Origin: Symsagittifera roscoffensis | Lineage: Eukaryota > Xenacoelomorpha > Acoela > Convolutidae | DNA: 64,000 nucleotides | Assembly (NCBI RefSeq): GCF_963678635.1 | Contig: NC_087071.1 | Location: 42,236,153-42,300,152 of the forward strand | Reading direction: 5' to 3' | In this document: positions 13,095 through 21,880 of the stretch, one piece after another | Position numbering within the stretch: position 1 is the first letter of the stretch | Layout: each line of letters begins with the position of its first letter | Position numbers and translations under genes: made by a program | The notes under the pieces: generated by a model | What the model saw: only the letters and a program-made list of their open reading frames with translations | Databases searched by the model: none | What the model was told of the DNA's origin: nothing

Positions 13095-13664
13095 TCAGTT
13101 TGTCGCGGTAGCTCTAGAGACCCGCTGTCTAGAGGTGACATACTCTGAATACTTGGTCGTCTGTTGCTTGTTGATTCTTGCAGATTTTCGAAGCGGCTCT
13201 GTAGGAGGCGTCAATATCGTCGCTGACTGTGTTTGAGGTATGGCAGCGAGGGATCGACCGCATGATGATGGGCTTGACGACTCAACTGCCAAGCGACTCT
13301 GATTGTCGACGTTCGCTTCAGTTCCAGTCGCACTTTTGTCTTCGGTGTGGTCACCACTCTGTCGGTCTGGTGTATCAGTGCATCGACTGTGTCCGTTGGC
13401 GTTTCTTCCTGGGGCGATAACTCGACTGCTAGATCGTCCGTCGTCTATCGTTAAGAGCCAACGAGAGTCGTGGCGATAGCTACAGTTGGCTGTTGGTGCA
13501 ACCGTTGACAGGTCTGGGAGTGGATTTTGGTGTGATAGTGATCGAAATCTCCGAATGTGTTTCCTGTTGCGCAATGTTAGACGTTGGTCAATTGGTAAGG
13601 CTTTTTTCACAATTCCTCTTTTGTCCCAACAATTAGGGTGATTACCTGACAAATTTTGCAGCAT
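13095..13664 (-). pseudogene. Gypsy pol C-terminal tail
   Basis: An open frame of 189 codons. Its start, MLQNLSGNHPNCWDKRG, followed by TLRNRKHIRRF, is the short barrel-like module found after the integrase core in animal Gypsy pol proteins. The rest is a low-complexity Ser/Thr/Arg-rich tail ending near the polypurine tract, as is usual. The frame is continuous upstream with the integrase remnant except for one TAA, so the apparent start Met is internal. It has no function on its own. Confidence 0.75.
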
Positions 13665-13736
13665 GACACGTTGTCCAGTGGTCAGACTTGGGAGTGTTTC
13701 AGCTGAATTTGACCATTATTCTTGATCTGCAGTGGA

Positions 13737-13972
13737 GCGTTTAGCAAGGGCTAATTCTCTCCAATCAGCGTCGCCAGGTCTCGTCCAAGTCGGCTGAACT
13801 TGTGATAAACCTGTATCACAATCTGGCGTGTTTCGATAAGTTGAAATTGTTTTGGAAAGTGTTATTGTATTCAGACCTCCGTCAAGTGGTAGACTTTCTC
13901 TCAGTAGTGTTTTGGCGGTTTTAACTGCAATTTCGGCGCGCCTGTTGGAATGCGGGTTGCCAACATACGTTT
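13737..13972 (-). pseudogene. Gypsy integrase core, C-terminal remnant
   Basis: The frame reads GNPHSNRRAEIAVK, matching the helix that carries the catalytic Glu of retroviral-type integrases (usual form PHSNGRAE), then about 60 residues including STYRNTPDCDTGLS and ending LALAKR. The first two catalytic Asp residues and their flanks are absent. Directly upstream (13973-14201) is the zinc-binding part, so roughly 130 residues of the core were deleted. This copy could not have integrated. Confidence 0.72.
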
Positions 13973-13988
13973 TCCTGTGATGTTTATA

Positions 13989-14201
13989 TCAACTCCTGCA
14001 GGTTTCGCTTGTTTTTGCGATATCTTTCGTCATGCCTGGCCAGAAAACTGACTCTTCTGCTCTGAGGGTCTTACTGGTTACACCTTGGTGTGCACTGTGT
14101 AGCAGTCGTAAGACGGTTGGTTGAAGTGACTTTGGGATGACAGTACGCCCTCTGAAAAACAGGCTGTCATCGCTTACGCTCAAGTTACTGCAGTGCTTCA
14201 A
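13989..14201 (-). pseudogene. Gypsy integrase zinc-binding domain
   Basis: Seventy codons with VIPKSLQPTVLRLLHSAHQG followed by FWPGMTKDI and a Cys. This is the HH-CC module (H-x3-H-x~30-C) that precedes the integrase core. The frame ends soon after the first zinc Cys, where sequence jumps to the end of the core. It sits between RNase H and the integrase remnant, as expected in Gypsy pol. Confidence 0.75.
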
Positions 14202-14221
14202 AGGGTTAGAATATCATCTGC

Positions 14222-14965
14222 TTAGTCCAACGGGACTGTTCCACCAGCAATATGATGAATAACTGTACTGATAGTCGAATCTTTTGCGGAAGCGTCTTTG
14301 ATTTTGGGAGCATCGAGTGGACCTTCGCTGTCGTCAATCGAGCTTATGATATAGTCAATCTCGCAGAGTGACTCGTGTTGTGTTCCATAGTTGTCGTTGG
14401 TTGACAGACATGCAAGTGTATTCCCAAGTGTCGCGTTTTTTTTGAGATCATCAGTACCATATCTTGATAAGGAGTCTGGTGCTCCGTGCAAACGGCCCGG
14501 TATTTGGACAAGTTTGAACTTCCACGATAGCTTTCTGTGTTTAAGCCTAGCAATCCGGGGGTTGTATATCTGCTCGAATCGTTTCTTGTTCAAAATACCA
14601 AGCAGTGGTTTGTAATCTGTGCAAATAACCAAGTTTTCGCAACCAAGGGTGTAGTACCTTGTTCTGTGGAGACTGTCGACGACATCGAGGCATTCTCCTT
14701 CTTTATGTGCGTAATTGCTCTCGGATGTTGTTGTAAACCTTGATCCAACCATATTAACTTTCGAACCTCCATGGCAGCAGTTAGGGATGAGCGACTCGCA
14801 GTTACAGTGTTTCTGCATGAGTAGATAACCTATCCCGGATTGGCACCAGTCGGTCAATAGCGTTGTCGGTTTTGTAGGATCAAAAGAGGTGACTCCTTTC
14901 CTTATTTCGAAGGCAATTACGTTCTTCGCTTCGTCAATTAGCGCTTGAACTTTGTCATCCCAGTA
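14222..14965 (-). pseudogene. Gypsy RNase H domain
   Basis: The main frame (14222-14857, 211 codons) has LLTDWCQSGIGYLL around the first catalytic Asp, ARKEGE-like HKEGECLDVVDSL with the catalytic Glu, and NLVICTDYKPLLGIL with the next catalytic Asp. It is followed by the PRIARLKHRKLSWKF helix and the linker to integrase. The same frame continues upstream to a stop near 14965 (FDPTKPTTLL). The domain would degrade the RNA of RNA-DNA hybrids during reverse transcription. Catalytic residues look intact, but the surrounding pol frame is interrupted. Confidence 0.82.
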
Positions 14966-15133
14966 TCATGAGCCGCCTTTTTTCAGAAGGTCCCTGAAAG
15001 GAGTTAGTTTAGGCTGGGTAGCGAAATAATGTGCCACTTGATTGACAAGTGCAGAGAATGATCCTAGGTCAGTTGCGTTTAGTAGTAGAGGGCACTGGTT
15101 AATGGACTCAATGTGAGCGGGTAGTGATCCCAT

Positions 15134-15960
15134 CTAGTCTGGACCGATCCGCATGCCTGCCCAGTCAACTGTTTTTCGACAAAATGTGAATTTGTCCGGA
15201 TTCTGAAGTATTCCATTCTGCTCTAGCAGCGATAAGTATTCGGATACCTGTTTGAAGGACTCTTCGATGGAGTTTGCGAACAGTAGAGAGCCGTCAACAA
15301 CTCGTTTTACGTTCTCAAGGTGCAAAGTGACCTTGTCGAAGCGATGTGTGTGTATGCGTCACCTGATGATAAGTATCCTTGCGGGGCAGGGCAATACCGA
15401 AGTCGTCTCCATGGGGTGATGAACGTTGTAAGGTGGCGATCCTCTTGTTTGATTGCAACAGAGTGATATCCATTCCAAGCATCTGTGACTGTTTTATATG
15501 TGTCAAGCGAAACTATCGACGCTTGTTGAAAAGGCCACTGTGTATGGTGGGTCTGCCTTTTGCTAGCGTCATTTAGGTTTTGCATGTCTACAGCACTCCG
15601 TATCTCGCCGTTATGCTTACATACAACGATTAGTCTATGGCACCATGTTACTGGTGTATTCAGTGGTACCCATTCTAGTACGCCTAGTGCAACGTCTTTT
15701 TCGATGTAGTGCTTGACTTTTTCCATCCAGTGCACCGGCAATGTTGCTGGGGTATGGTTGGTTGGATCAGTGGTTAGTTCCTGTGGTGGACCGTGGAAGA
15801 GCGGCAATGGTTGGTGGGAACATGTGTTAAACGTTGATGACCGTATGAAGCGTTCCAGTTCATCGATATTCGAGTCCTCCAAGCTCATTGGGCCATCCGG
15901 GGGCTCTGGTGCTGCGCAGCGCTTAGGGAAGCCGCAAGGTGCTGACTCAGAAATATATAG
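15134..15960 (-). pseudogene. Gypsy reverse transcriptase domain
   Basis: Two overlapping frames (15307-16029 and 15134-15325) together cover fingers, palm and part of the thumb. Recognisable are LPVHWMEKVKHYIEKDVALG, the motif-A Asp in VTDAWNGYHS, HLTTFITPW, PQGYLSSGDAYT and the motif-C region VKRVVDGSLLF. The usual F/Y-V-D-D is here VVDG, so the second catalytic Asp is lost. A frameshift near 15315 and a TAG at 15134-15136 interrupt the frame. The first residues of the 15307-16029 frame come from LINE or junction sequence. The LINE separates this domain from the protease. Confidence 0.85.
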
Positions 15961-16118
15961 TTTATTTAGGAGAGTAATATTATACAGACAGGTAAACAAT
16001 AAACCGCATGTACAAATCAAACCCACCAAGGATCATGCAAAAAGCTATGCAGCTTATCGATGCATGACCCTGAAAAAACCTGCGACAGAAGTTGCGAGAT
16101 AGTATCCGACTTGATGAT

Positions 16119-17904
16119 TCAAAACAATAAATCTAGAAAATCTCCATTATCTTTAAGAAACAATGAAAACAATTTTTTAAAATACTCATTTAGTTGATGC
16201 TCAGTTAATTGGTTTAGGTCATCTGGTATCAGCTCGTTTGATTTCAAAAAATTATAATATTTAAGAGACACATTTTTCCATGAACGTTGCATTATTTGTG
16301 TTCTAGTTTTCATGCTTGGTAAAGTTTTTGCCACAGAGGCCCGAGTAACCCGACGATTATTCAGAGAATCCAAATTAAAAGTTTCAAGGGGAGTTTTACA
16401 ACGAAATTGATTAAAAGTCTTTTTGAATATTTGTCTGAAATATAAGTCAAAAACGGTGTCAACCTCAAACAAATGTAGGATATATGAGGCTCAAATTTTC
16501 TCTTGAAACAAATAGTTTTAAAAATACGTTTTTGCATCACAAATATTTTTTCTAATAGGCTTTTCGATGTTGCACCAAATGCAATTGAAACCGTAGGAAA
16601 TGAGTGGCTTTGCATAGCAGTTATAAAATTTAACCAGCACATTTTTCGAGAAATAGTTTCTACCCTTGAATAGTAAACCGTTAAATTTAGCTTATTTACC
16701 ACAAACATTTTTATTATGACATTCAAATTTGAGTCTGTTGTCCATTTGAATTCCGAAATACCTAAAATCAGAAACCTCGGCGAGTACATTATTACCAAAA
16801 AAAATTTTTCATTTAAGTTATCCCGTCCAAACTTCATTATTTTGCACTTCTTTTGATTTATGAGCAGTTTGTTATTGTTGCACCAATTACATATTTTATT
16901 CAATTCTGTCTGGAACTTCGTTTTGGATGCAACTTTTCGAGCATCAACTACCGTTGTATCATCTGCAAATAATGTTAGCTTAACGTTGCTGGCCGAGGGC
17001 ATATCATTTATGTATAAAAGGAACAGAAATGGCCCCAAAACTGAACCTTGAGGAACACCTTTTGTACATTCTAGCATATTCGAGACGGATTGATTCGAAT
17101 AAACATATTGTTTTCTCCCTGTAAGATAGTTTGTCATTAAATTGTGAATTTTCCCTCTGAGTCCATATTGATAAAATTTGTCAAGCAAAATTTTCCGATC
17201 AATTGTATCAAATGCTTTTTTTAAATCAATAAAGCAGGAATAACCAAATTTTTTATTATCGATTGATTCACGAAAAAAGTCAGTAATGGACAAAATGGCA
17301 TGAGTACATGAATGATTACTTCGAAAACCAAACTGATGCTCATCAATCAAGTTGTTTTTAGCGGCAAAATTAGATATGCGCTTGAAAATTAGTTTTTCGA
17401 AAAATTTACTTATACAAGACAACAAACTAATTGGACGGTAGTTATCGTGTTCAATTTTATCGCCATTTTTTTACCATGGTAAAATTTTTGCAATTTTGAG
17501 AAAATTAGGAAAACACTCTTTTTCGAAGCAGATATTGAAAAAATGCGCTAAATGGTCAGCCAGCACCGGAGCAGAAAATTTTACCATTTTACTACATATC
17601 CCATCATGACCAGTAGACTTTTTATTGTTCAAGTTTTTTTAATTTCCGTCAGTATCTCATATCGATCGGTATCATATATAACGAACGTGTTTTTATTAAC
17701 TGGAAAACTTGATCTATACAGGTTTTGCTTGAAGTTTTTTGTTAGTTTTTCTCTAATAGTAACAAAGTGTTCATTAAAAACATTAACATCGAACGAAGCG
17801 GTATTCACATTTTTTTTACCACAGAAATGTTTTAAAGCATCATAAATTCCGAACGAGTTCTTCTTCCTCGTTATCAAGTTATCATAGTACCGGCGTTTAC
17901 TCAA
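16119..17904 (-). pseudogene. LINE ORF2, reverse transcriptase and C-terminal region
   Basis: Four frames make up this part. The first (17629-17904) is the linker after the endonuclease. The RT frame (16361-17425, entered from NYRPISLLS at about 17440) has the landmarks HQFGFRSNHSCTHA, FIDLKKAFDTIDR (motif A), GVPQGSVLGPFLFLLYINDM (motif B region) and the catalytic LFADDTTVV. A shift near 16480 then leads to the C-terminal frame 16119-16472, ending FLDLLF. The catalytic Asp pair is intact. The protein would copy element RNA at a nicked target. Several frameshifts show that this copy is inactive. Confidence 0.87.
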
Positions 17905-18023
17905 CCTTATAGCTTTAATAACATTGTTCCTACATCAGGTGAAATTAGTTCTGTTTTCAATGGATGGTGTCTGAACCCACTTTTTGTGTAACACATTTTG
18001 GTTATTCATCATTTTCTTGATTT

Positions 18024-18897
18024 TCAGATTAATCCATGGGTGGTTGTTTTTATTCTTTTTTCGGATTTTTGTAAGCAATACTTTGAAAACTCATCAATCA
18101 AGATTTGGGTCATTTCAATGATGTAAAGGTCAAGATCATCATAATTAATTTTGTTCAGTCGATTTTTTAGCGAAAATAAAAATTTTAAACAATAATCATC
18201 ATTCAGTAGTAAATCATACTTGAAATCCGAATGATAAGAATCCACGTTTTGCTTTTTTGAAATAATTTTTAGGTTACACATAAGTCCATAATGGTCACTA
18301 ATAGTACAATTTATTGTTGTTACCTGAGTTTCCTCCACCGCAATTATATGGTCAATGCATGTACTTGATGATTTAGTTACTCTAGTTGGCTCGATATTTT
18401 GAACTTCTAAATCAAAAGAAAGCAGAAGATTTTTGTAGTCGAAAAAGTTGCGCTGGTTACCTATAATATCGACATTTAAATCACCCATTAGCAAAATTTC
18501 ACCGCTTAATGCTTTCAATTCAAGCAATAAGTCTTCAAATAAAGTCAAAAAAAGTTCTAGTTTGAGATTTCGTCGACGATATATTATGCAAACATTTTGT
18601 GAAGTGTGATCGACAAAACACATTTTGATAACGATGTGCTCCAAACTGATTGGTAACTTAAAGTAACTATAGTTAAGGCCAGTTTTAATGAAATCTGCAA
18701 CGCCCCCACCTCTAGCGTTTACGCGGTTTGAACAAACAATATTGTCATAACCTTCTAAGTTATATATGCCAATAGGATCATTGTCTGAGAGCCATGTTTC
18801 AGTCAGCCCGATTAATGCAGGCTTGTTATCAAAGGATTCAATTAAAACTGATAATTAGTTATGATGGGCTCTTATCTCTTATGGATTCAACATTTAG
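18024..18897 (-). pseudogene. LINE ORF2, APE-type endonuclease
   Basis: The frame 18024-18644, with its upstream extension in other frames to about 18897, carries the landmarks of apurinic-endonuclease-like LINE nucleases: LNVESIRDK near the N-terminus, IGLTETWLSD with the catalytic Glu, NARGGGVADFIKTG, LLMGDLNVDIIG with the Asp-Asn pair, and TISDHYGLM with the terminal Asp-His. This enzyme nicks target DNA for target-primed reverse transcription. One or more stops separate the N-terminal third from the rest. Confidence 0.83.
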
Positions 18898-19035
18898 GAA
18901 AAATGCTGTTTGCGCTGTTTTCAGGTCAGTCATATCTCGCAAAAGATTTTTTCTAATGAAACAAAAGAGATTTACGGCAAAAAACTGTAAATAGAGTTGA
19001 AATGCTTTTGCCACTAATCAGAATCGTTTTCATGA

Positions 19036-19920
19036 TTAATTATTTCCGTTGTTGACGAACTTGGACTGTGGAGAATCTCTTTGAAGTGATTCCACAAATT
19101 GCACCAATTTGACGGGATCCGATACCCTACTGTACAATTCATCAATCAGATGATTTCTTTCCACCTTATTTGGGGTTATTTCTCTGTCACGTTTCCTCAC
19201 TGAAACAATAGGAGGGCGAGAAAAGTTGTTTTGATTATTTTGTACCACACGAGGATTTTGTTTTCTAGCATTATTTGCCTGTCTTGCCATCATTGGATTC
19301 TTGTTTTTGTAAATTTGATCAGCATCCTTCATATCAACTAAGATGTGCCTTTGAAATCCACCATCTGCTTTCGAAACGAAAACTTGAGGAGCACAATTAT
19401 TTGTAACTGTGTACATTCCCAAACCCCGAGAATAATCAAGAAGCTCTGAATCGCGCTGAGTAAGTCTCTCTGTTATATACACTGGCTGCTTATTCACAGG
19501 GTGCAAAAAATCTTTCAATAGGTTTTTCATGCCATTAATTCTGTTTTTTATATCAAAGTAGACAAACTTCACTATAACCACACATTTTTGGTTTTGACTC
19601 ACAGGGCCAGGGGGATGGCGTGCCTTCAGGTCGTAGCTGTTCACCTCCACGCCCATAACTTCGCTAAAAAAGGCCAGGACATCTTGGGTGAAATTTCCGG
19701 ATCGTAAAAATAAATTTTGCAAAATAACACAATCTTTTGAGCTATAACTTTCCATTTCATTAACTTTATTCTCCAGAAAATGCACCCGATTTTGCAATTC
19801 AACAATGATATCATCCTTACCTTTTACATTCTCAATTAGCCCTTGTAATAGGCCTTTCAATTTAGGATCAATATTTACTGAATCTTTTATTTCATCGAAT
19901 AGAGTATTGAGATTCGCCAT
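19036..19920 (-). CDS. LINE ORF1 protein
   Basis: An intact frame of 294 codons starting with Met. Residues about 30-65 look like a coiled coil (ENVKGKDDIIVELQNRVHFL). After this comes a segment like the RRM-type domain of LINE ORF1 proteins (VVIVKFVYFDIKNRING, VYITERLTQRDSELL), then a basic Asn/Arg-rich C-terminus. ORF1 proteins bind element RNA and trimerise through the coiled coil. It lies upstream of ORF2 on the same strand with a gap of about 140 bases. It is the only long uninterrupted frame of the LINE. Confidence 0.8.
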   Translation of the reverse strand: MANLNTLFDEIKDSVNIDPKLKGLLQGLIENVKGKDDIIVELQNRVHFLENKVNEMESYSSKDCVILQNLFLRSGNFTQDVLAFFSEVMGVEVNSYDLKARHPPGPVSQNQKCVVIVKFVYFDIKNRINGMKNLLKDFLHPVNKQPVYITERLTQRDSELLDYSRGLGMYTVTNNCAPQVFVSKADGGFQRHILVDMKDADQIYKNKNPMMARQANNARKQNPRVVQNNQNNFSRPPIVSVRKRDREITPNKVERNHLIDELYSRVSDPVKLVQFVESLQRDSPQSKFVNNGNN

Positions 19921-20054
19921 TGAATAAGTTTGCGATGTTTTAAATTCGTGGCAAGCAAAAAGAGCAGTTTAGAACCGACTGTTTCTCATTGAAGGTCAAT
20001 CTGTTCTGCTAAAAATGTCTGAACTCCACCAGAAATGTTGTTAACGTGGTCTGC

Positions 20055-20423
20055 TTATGTCTTCCTCGTTGGTAGAGGGAAACTAGCGTCAATGCATTCG
20101 AGAACGACCAGACACGTTCTACTCCAAAACAGTTTGTCACGACCTTGTACCACATGAAGGGTTAGCACTGTGGTTGTAGAATTGCTTGCTCCGTTGAATT
20201 TAACGTTCATCGGGATAGTTCCAATGACTGATAGTTCACGATTATCAGTGCTTTTTAGCACACTATTTCCTCGGTTGATATTTCTTGACGAAAGGTTGAG
20301 CTGCTTCATCAATCTTGGACCACAACACACCACCGATGCCCCTGTATCGGCAATTCCCTGGACAACTACAGAACTTGGCTTTGATCGTTCCGATGCTTTA
20401 TGAACTTTGAGAGACACTGTCAT
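20055..20423 (-). pseudogene. Gypsy aspartic protease
   Basis: A 122-codon frame with GIADTGASVVCCG, the retropepsin active-site loop (D-T-G-A), followed by beta-strand-like sequence and GTIPMNVKFNG. Length and position, between the nucleocapsid knuckles and the reverse transcriptase, match the protease of Ty3/Gypsy pol, which works as a dimer to cut Gag-Pol. The frame closes soon before the LINE insertion. Confidence 0.82.
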
Positions 20424-20544
20424 CGTGTGGTTATGGATACTGTTTACGCCATTGACTTGTTGCTCAAGGGCAAGTATGTGCTCTACATGTGGATTAACCT
20501 TAGTGTTATCATGCTGATGAGCGATTCAATTAATGTTGTCTTGC

Positions 20545-20910
20545 TGAGGGACACCATTTCGTCTACACATGCTCTCAAAGTGATTTCTCTTCCGAAAGTA
20601 CACGTATTTCCGTGTGCCGGGCAATTTGCACGCCATTCACTTGGAGTTCCTGGGTGAGCTGCATTACCGCAGTTGTTGCATTTTTCCGGTTTTTTGTTTC
20701 CTAGATTTTTTCAGATTCTTCTTGTAGGTACTGAGTGCTGCTGCCGTATCTGATTGCAAGGTACCTTGACTTAGTTTTGTGCTTCCCTGTCCATCACTAT
20801 TTTTTATGCTTTGGTAAGCGTGATTGTGTCCAGTGCTAACAAGTATTCTTCAATTTGTCATCAGCGAGTCCAACGAGGAGTTGATCTAGTACCATGTGTT
20901 CACTGTAGTG
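20545..20910 (-). pseudogene. Gypsy gag C-terminal part with zinc knuckles
   Basis: The upstream piece reads YSEHMVLDQLLVGLADD, the conserved gag helix that precedes nucleocapsid. Then follow KCNNCGNAAHPG with CPAHGNTC and, after a frameshift, RNHFESMC. Together they give two CCHC-type zinc knuckles, which bind RNA during packaging. The frame is interrupted and meets the solo-LTR-like insert at 20911. Confidence 0.7.
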
Positions 20911-21286
20911 TGTTAGGATGGATCTCTTAACTCATAGAGTAATTTCAGATAGGGTACACCGTCTGCTCGTCACGCTATCTTATTTTCGGCCGGATAGATA
21001 CGTGCAACTTCTTAGTCTAATACCGATCTTAATCTTACTCTTATATCTCTTAGTCTCAATAGATCTAGATTATACTGGTTTGTTACGAGTCGGTCTCTTG
21101 GAAAAGGCACTTAAGTTGTAAGTTAAATTCAGAATGCTCTGGTGCTGAAATTACAAGTAATTTCAGCACTTAACAAATAAGTGGGTTGTTAGTTAGATGG
21201 AGTGTGATTGGTTGTATTTAATATTTTATAGGGATAAAATATCTAATTTATAACCAAAAATAAAATATAGTTTGGATCAGGTTCCA
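20911..21286. mobile_element. Solo-LTR-like insert inside gag
   Basis: A 376-bp block starting TGTTAGGATGGATC and ending GATCAGGTTCCA, hence TG...CA. It splits gag between ...NNMVDY and SEHMVLDQ, and deleting it rejoins the frame. The flanks GTAGTG (left) and CTAGTC (right) each differ by one base from GTAGTC, the implied original target, which fits an old 5-6-bp target-site duplication. The block holds a near-perfect palindrome at 21142-21169 (13-bp arms, 2-bp spacer) and an AATAAA-rich right part. It has no coding capacity. Confidence 0.6.
21142..21169. repeat. Perfect 13-bp-arm palindrome
   Basis: Arms GTGCTGAAATTAC and GTAATTTCAGCAC separated by AA. It lies inside the solo-LTR-like block. 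Such a hairpin could act in the LTR's RNA or as a binding site, but nothing else here shows a role. Confidence 0.8.
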
Positions 21287-21289
21287 CTA

Positions 21290-21592
21290 GTCTACCATGT
21301 TGTTGCAAGTGCACTCCACCTTCAGATTTTACTGACGTGCGGTGGCTTTCACTTGGGCTGAAAATGTCTGAACTGACTGTTCTGAACCTTGTCGTAGCCG
21401 CAGAAGTTCCACATTGGCTTTCGGGCTCTTACTATTGGTCGTTTGACATTCTTTAGCATCGTATCTTTGTTTTGACTCTGCAGATTTGCTCCATAGGTCG
21501 AGAACAGAACTTTGTTAATCTCAGGAGATAGGCAGTCCTGGAGGTAAGCTGATACATTAGTGTTGATTTCAGCGAGTGTTTTGCTTCGCGTC
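21290..21592 (-). pseudogene. Gypsy gag, capsid-region fragment
   Basis: The frame begins in mid-protein directly after the LTR fragment. It reads AEINTNVSAYLQDCLSPEI then FSTYGANLQSQN, and after a frameshift NVELLRLRQGSEQSVQTFSA, the conserved gag helix (usual form LRQ..ESV..F...L). It then runs to CTCNNMVD at the solo-LTR-like insert. The gag start, leader and primer-binding site are missing, so a deletion joined the LTR to mid-gag. Confidence 0.65.
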
Positions 21593-21712
21593 CTGAGTCA
21601 CTGAGAAGATACAAAAGGCATTGAACTATTTATTGGAATGCAGTATCTGAAATACACAAAGAGCATTATAAATTGAGTATAGACAGATCTAGTAAGCGGG
21701 ACTACCAGCTAG
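21593..21712 (-). repeat. 5' LTR fragment of the Gypsy element
   Basis: Matches 12943-13060. Its outer edge directly abuts the left inverted repeat of the polymerase-B element, with no spacer. The same LTR piece precedes each further copy of that terminus at 26524-26586, 29983-30065, 31824-31907 and 35394-35477. Confidence 0.7.
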
Positions 21713-21880
21713 AAACAAAATTTGAATTTTTATGGTTTTTGTGTAAAAACTTCGAGTTTTTGGGAAAAATTTCAGGCGCGGTAATCAATTGGTGACTATC
21801 CTAGTTGTATTAGTTGTATCTTTAACGGGTTACATGGTAAATACTAACACTCTATCTGGCTATGCTGGAACTTGCTGAAA
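21713..21880 (+). repeat. Left terminal inverted repeat (first copy)
   Basis: Pairs, inverted, with 60335-60489. Shared blocks in the same order are GAGTTTTTGGGAAAAATTTC, GGCGCG, AATTGGTGACTA, CCTAGTTGTAT, GTATCTTTAACG, and CTATCTGGCTATGCTG. The first bases of this copy are altered (AGAAACAAAATTTG). Copies at 26587, 30066, 31908 and 35478 begin AGTAAG. Confidence 0.65.

Larger units (their letters stand above)
16040..19960 (-). mobile_element. Jockey/CR1-like LINE inserted in Gypsy pol
   Basis: A near-complete non-LTR retrotransposon in the same orientation as its host element. ORF1 is at 19036-19920, ORF2 endonuclease at about 18024-18897 and ORF2 reverse transcriptase at about 16119-17904. 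It lies between the Gypsy protease (ends 20055) and reverse transcriptase (starts near 15960), which are adjacent in an intact Gypsy pol. Its exact ends and target-site duplication were not resolved by eye, and no long poly-T marks the 3' end. Confidence 0.85.
12943..21712 (-). mobile_element. Degenerate Ty3/Gypsy LTR retrotransposon with nested insertions
   Basis: Read on the minus strand, the parts come in the expected order: LTR fragment (21593-21712), gag, nucleocapsid, protease, [LINE insertion], reverse transcriptase, RNase H, integrase, polypurine tract, LTR (12943-13060). Two further elements interrupt it, a LINE at about 16040-19960 and a solo-LTR-like insert at 20911-21286. All frames have stops or frameshifts, and most of the integrase core is missing, so the copy is dead. 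The closest general type is the Gypsy group whose pol proteins are often annotated as K02A2.6-like in animals. Confidence 0.88.

Noticed and set aside
14391..14772. Plus-strand and other-frame ORFs across the Gypsy RNase H region
   Set aside because: Antisense or out-of-frame shadows. The minus-strand frame 14222-14857 carries the catalytic motifs.
15713..16102. Plus-strand 129-codon frame across the Gypsy-LINE joint
   Set aside because: Antisense to reverse transcriptase text, and it crosses an insertion boundary.
21142..21169. The palindrome as a bacterial-type terminator
   Set aside because: The sequence is eukaryotic and the hairpin has no following U tract. It belongs to the solo-LTR-like block.
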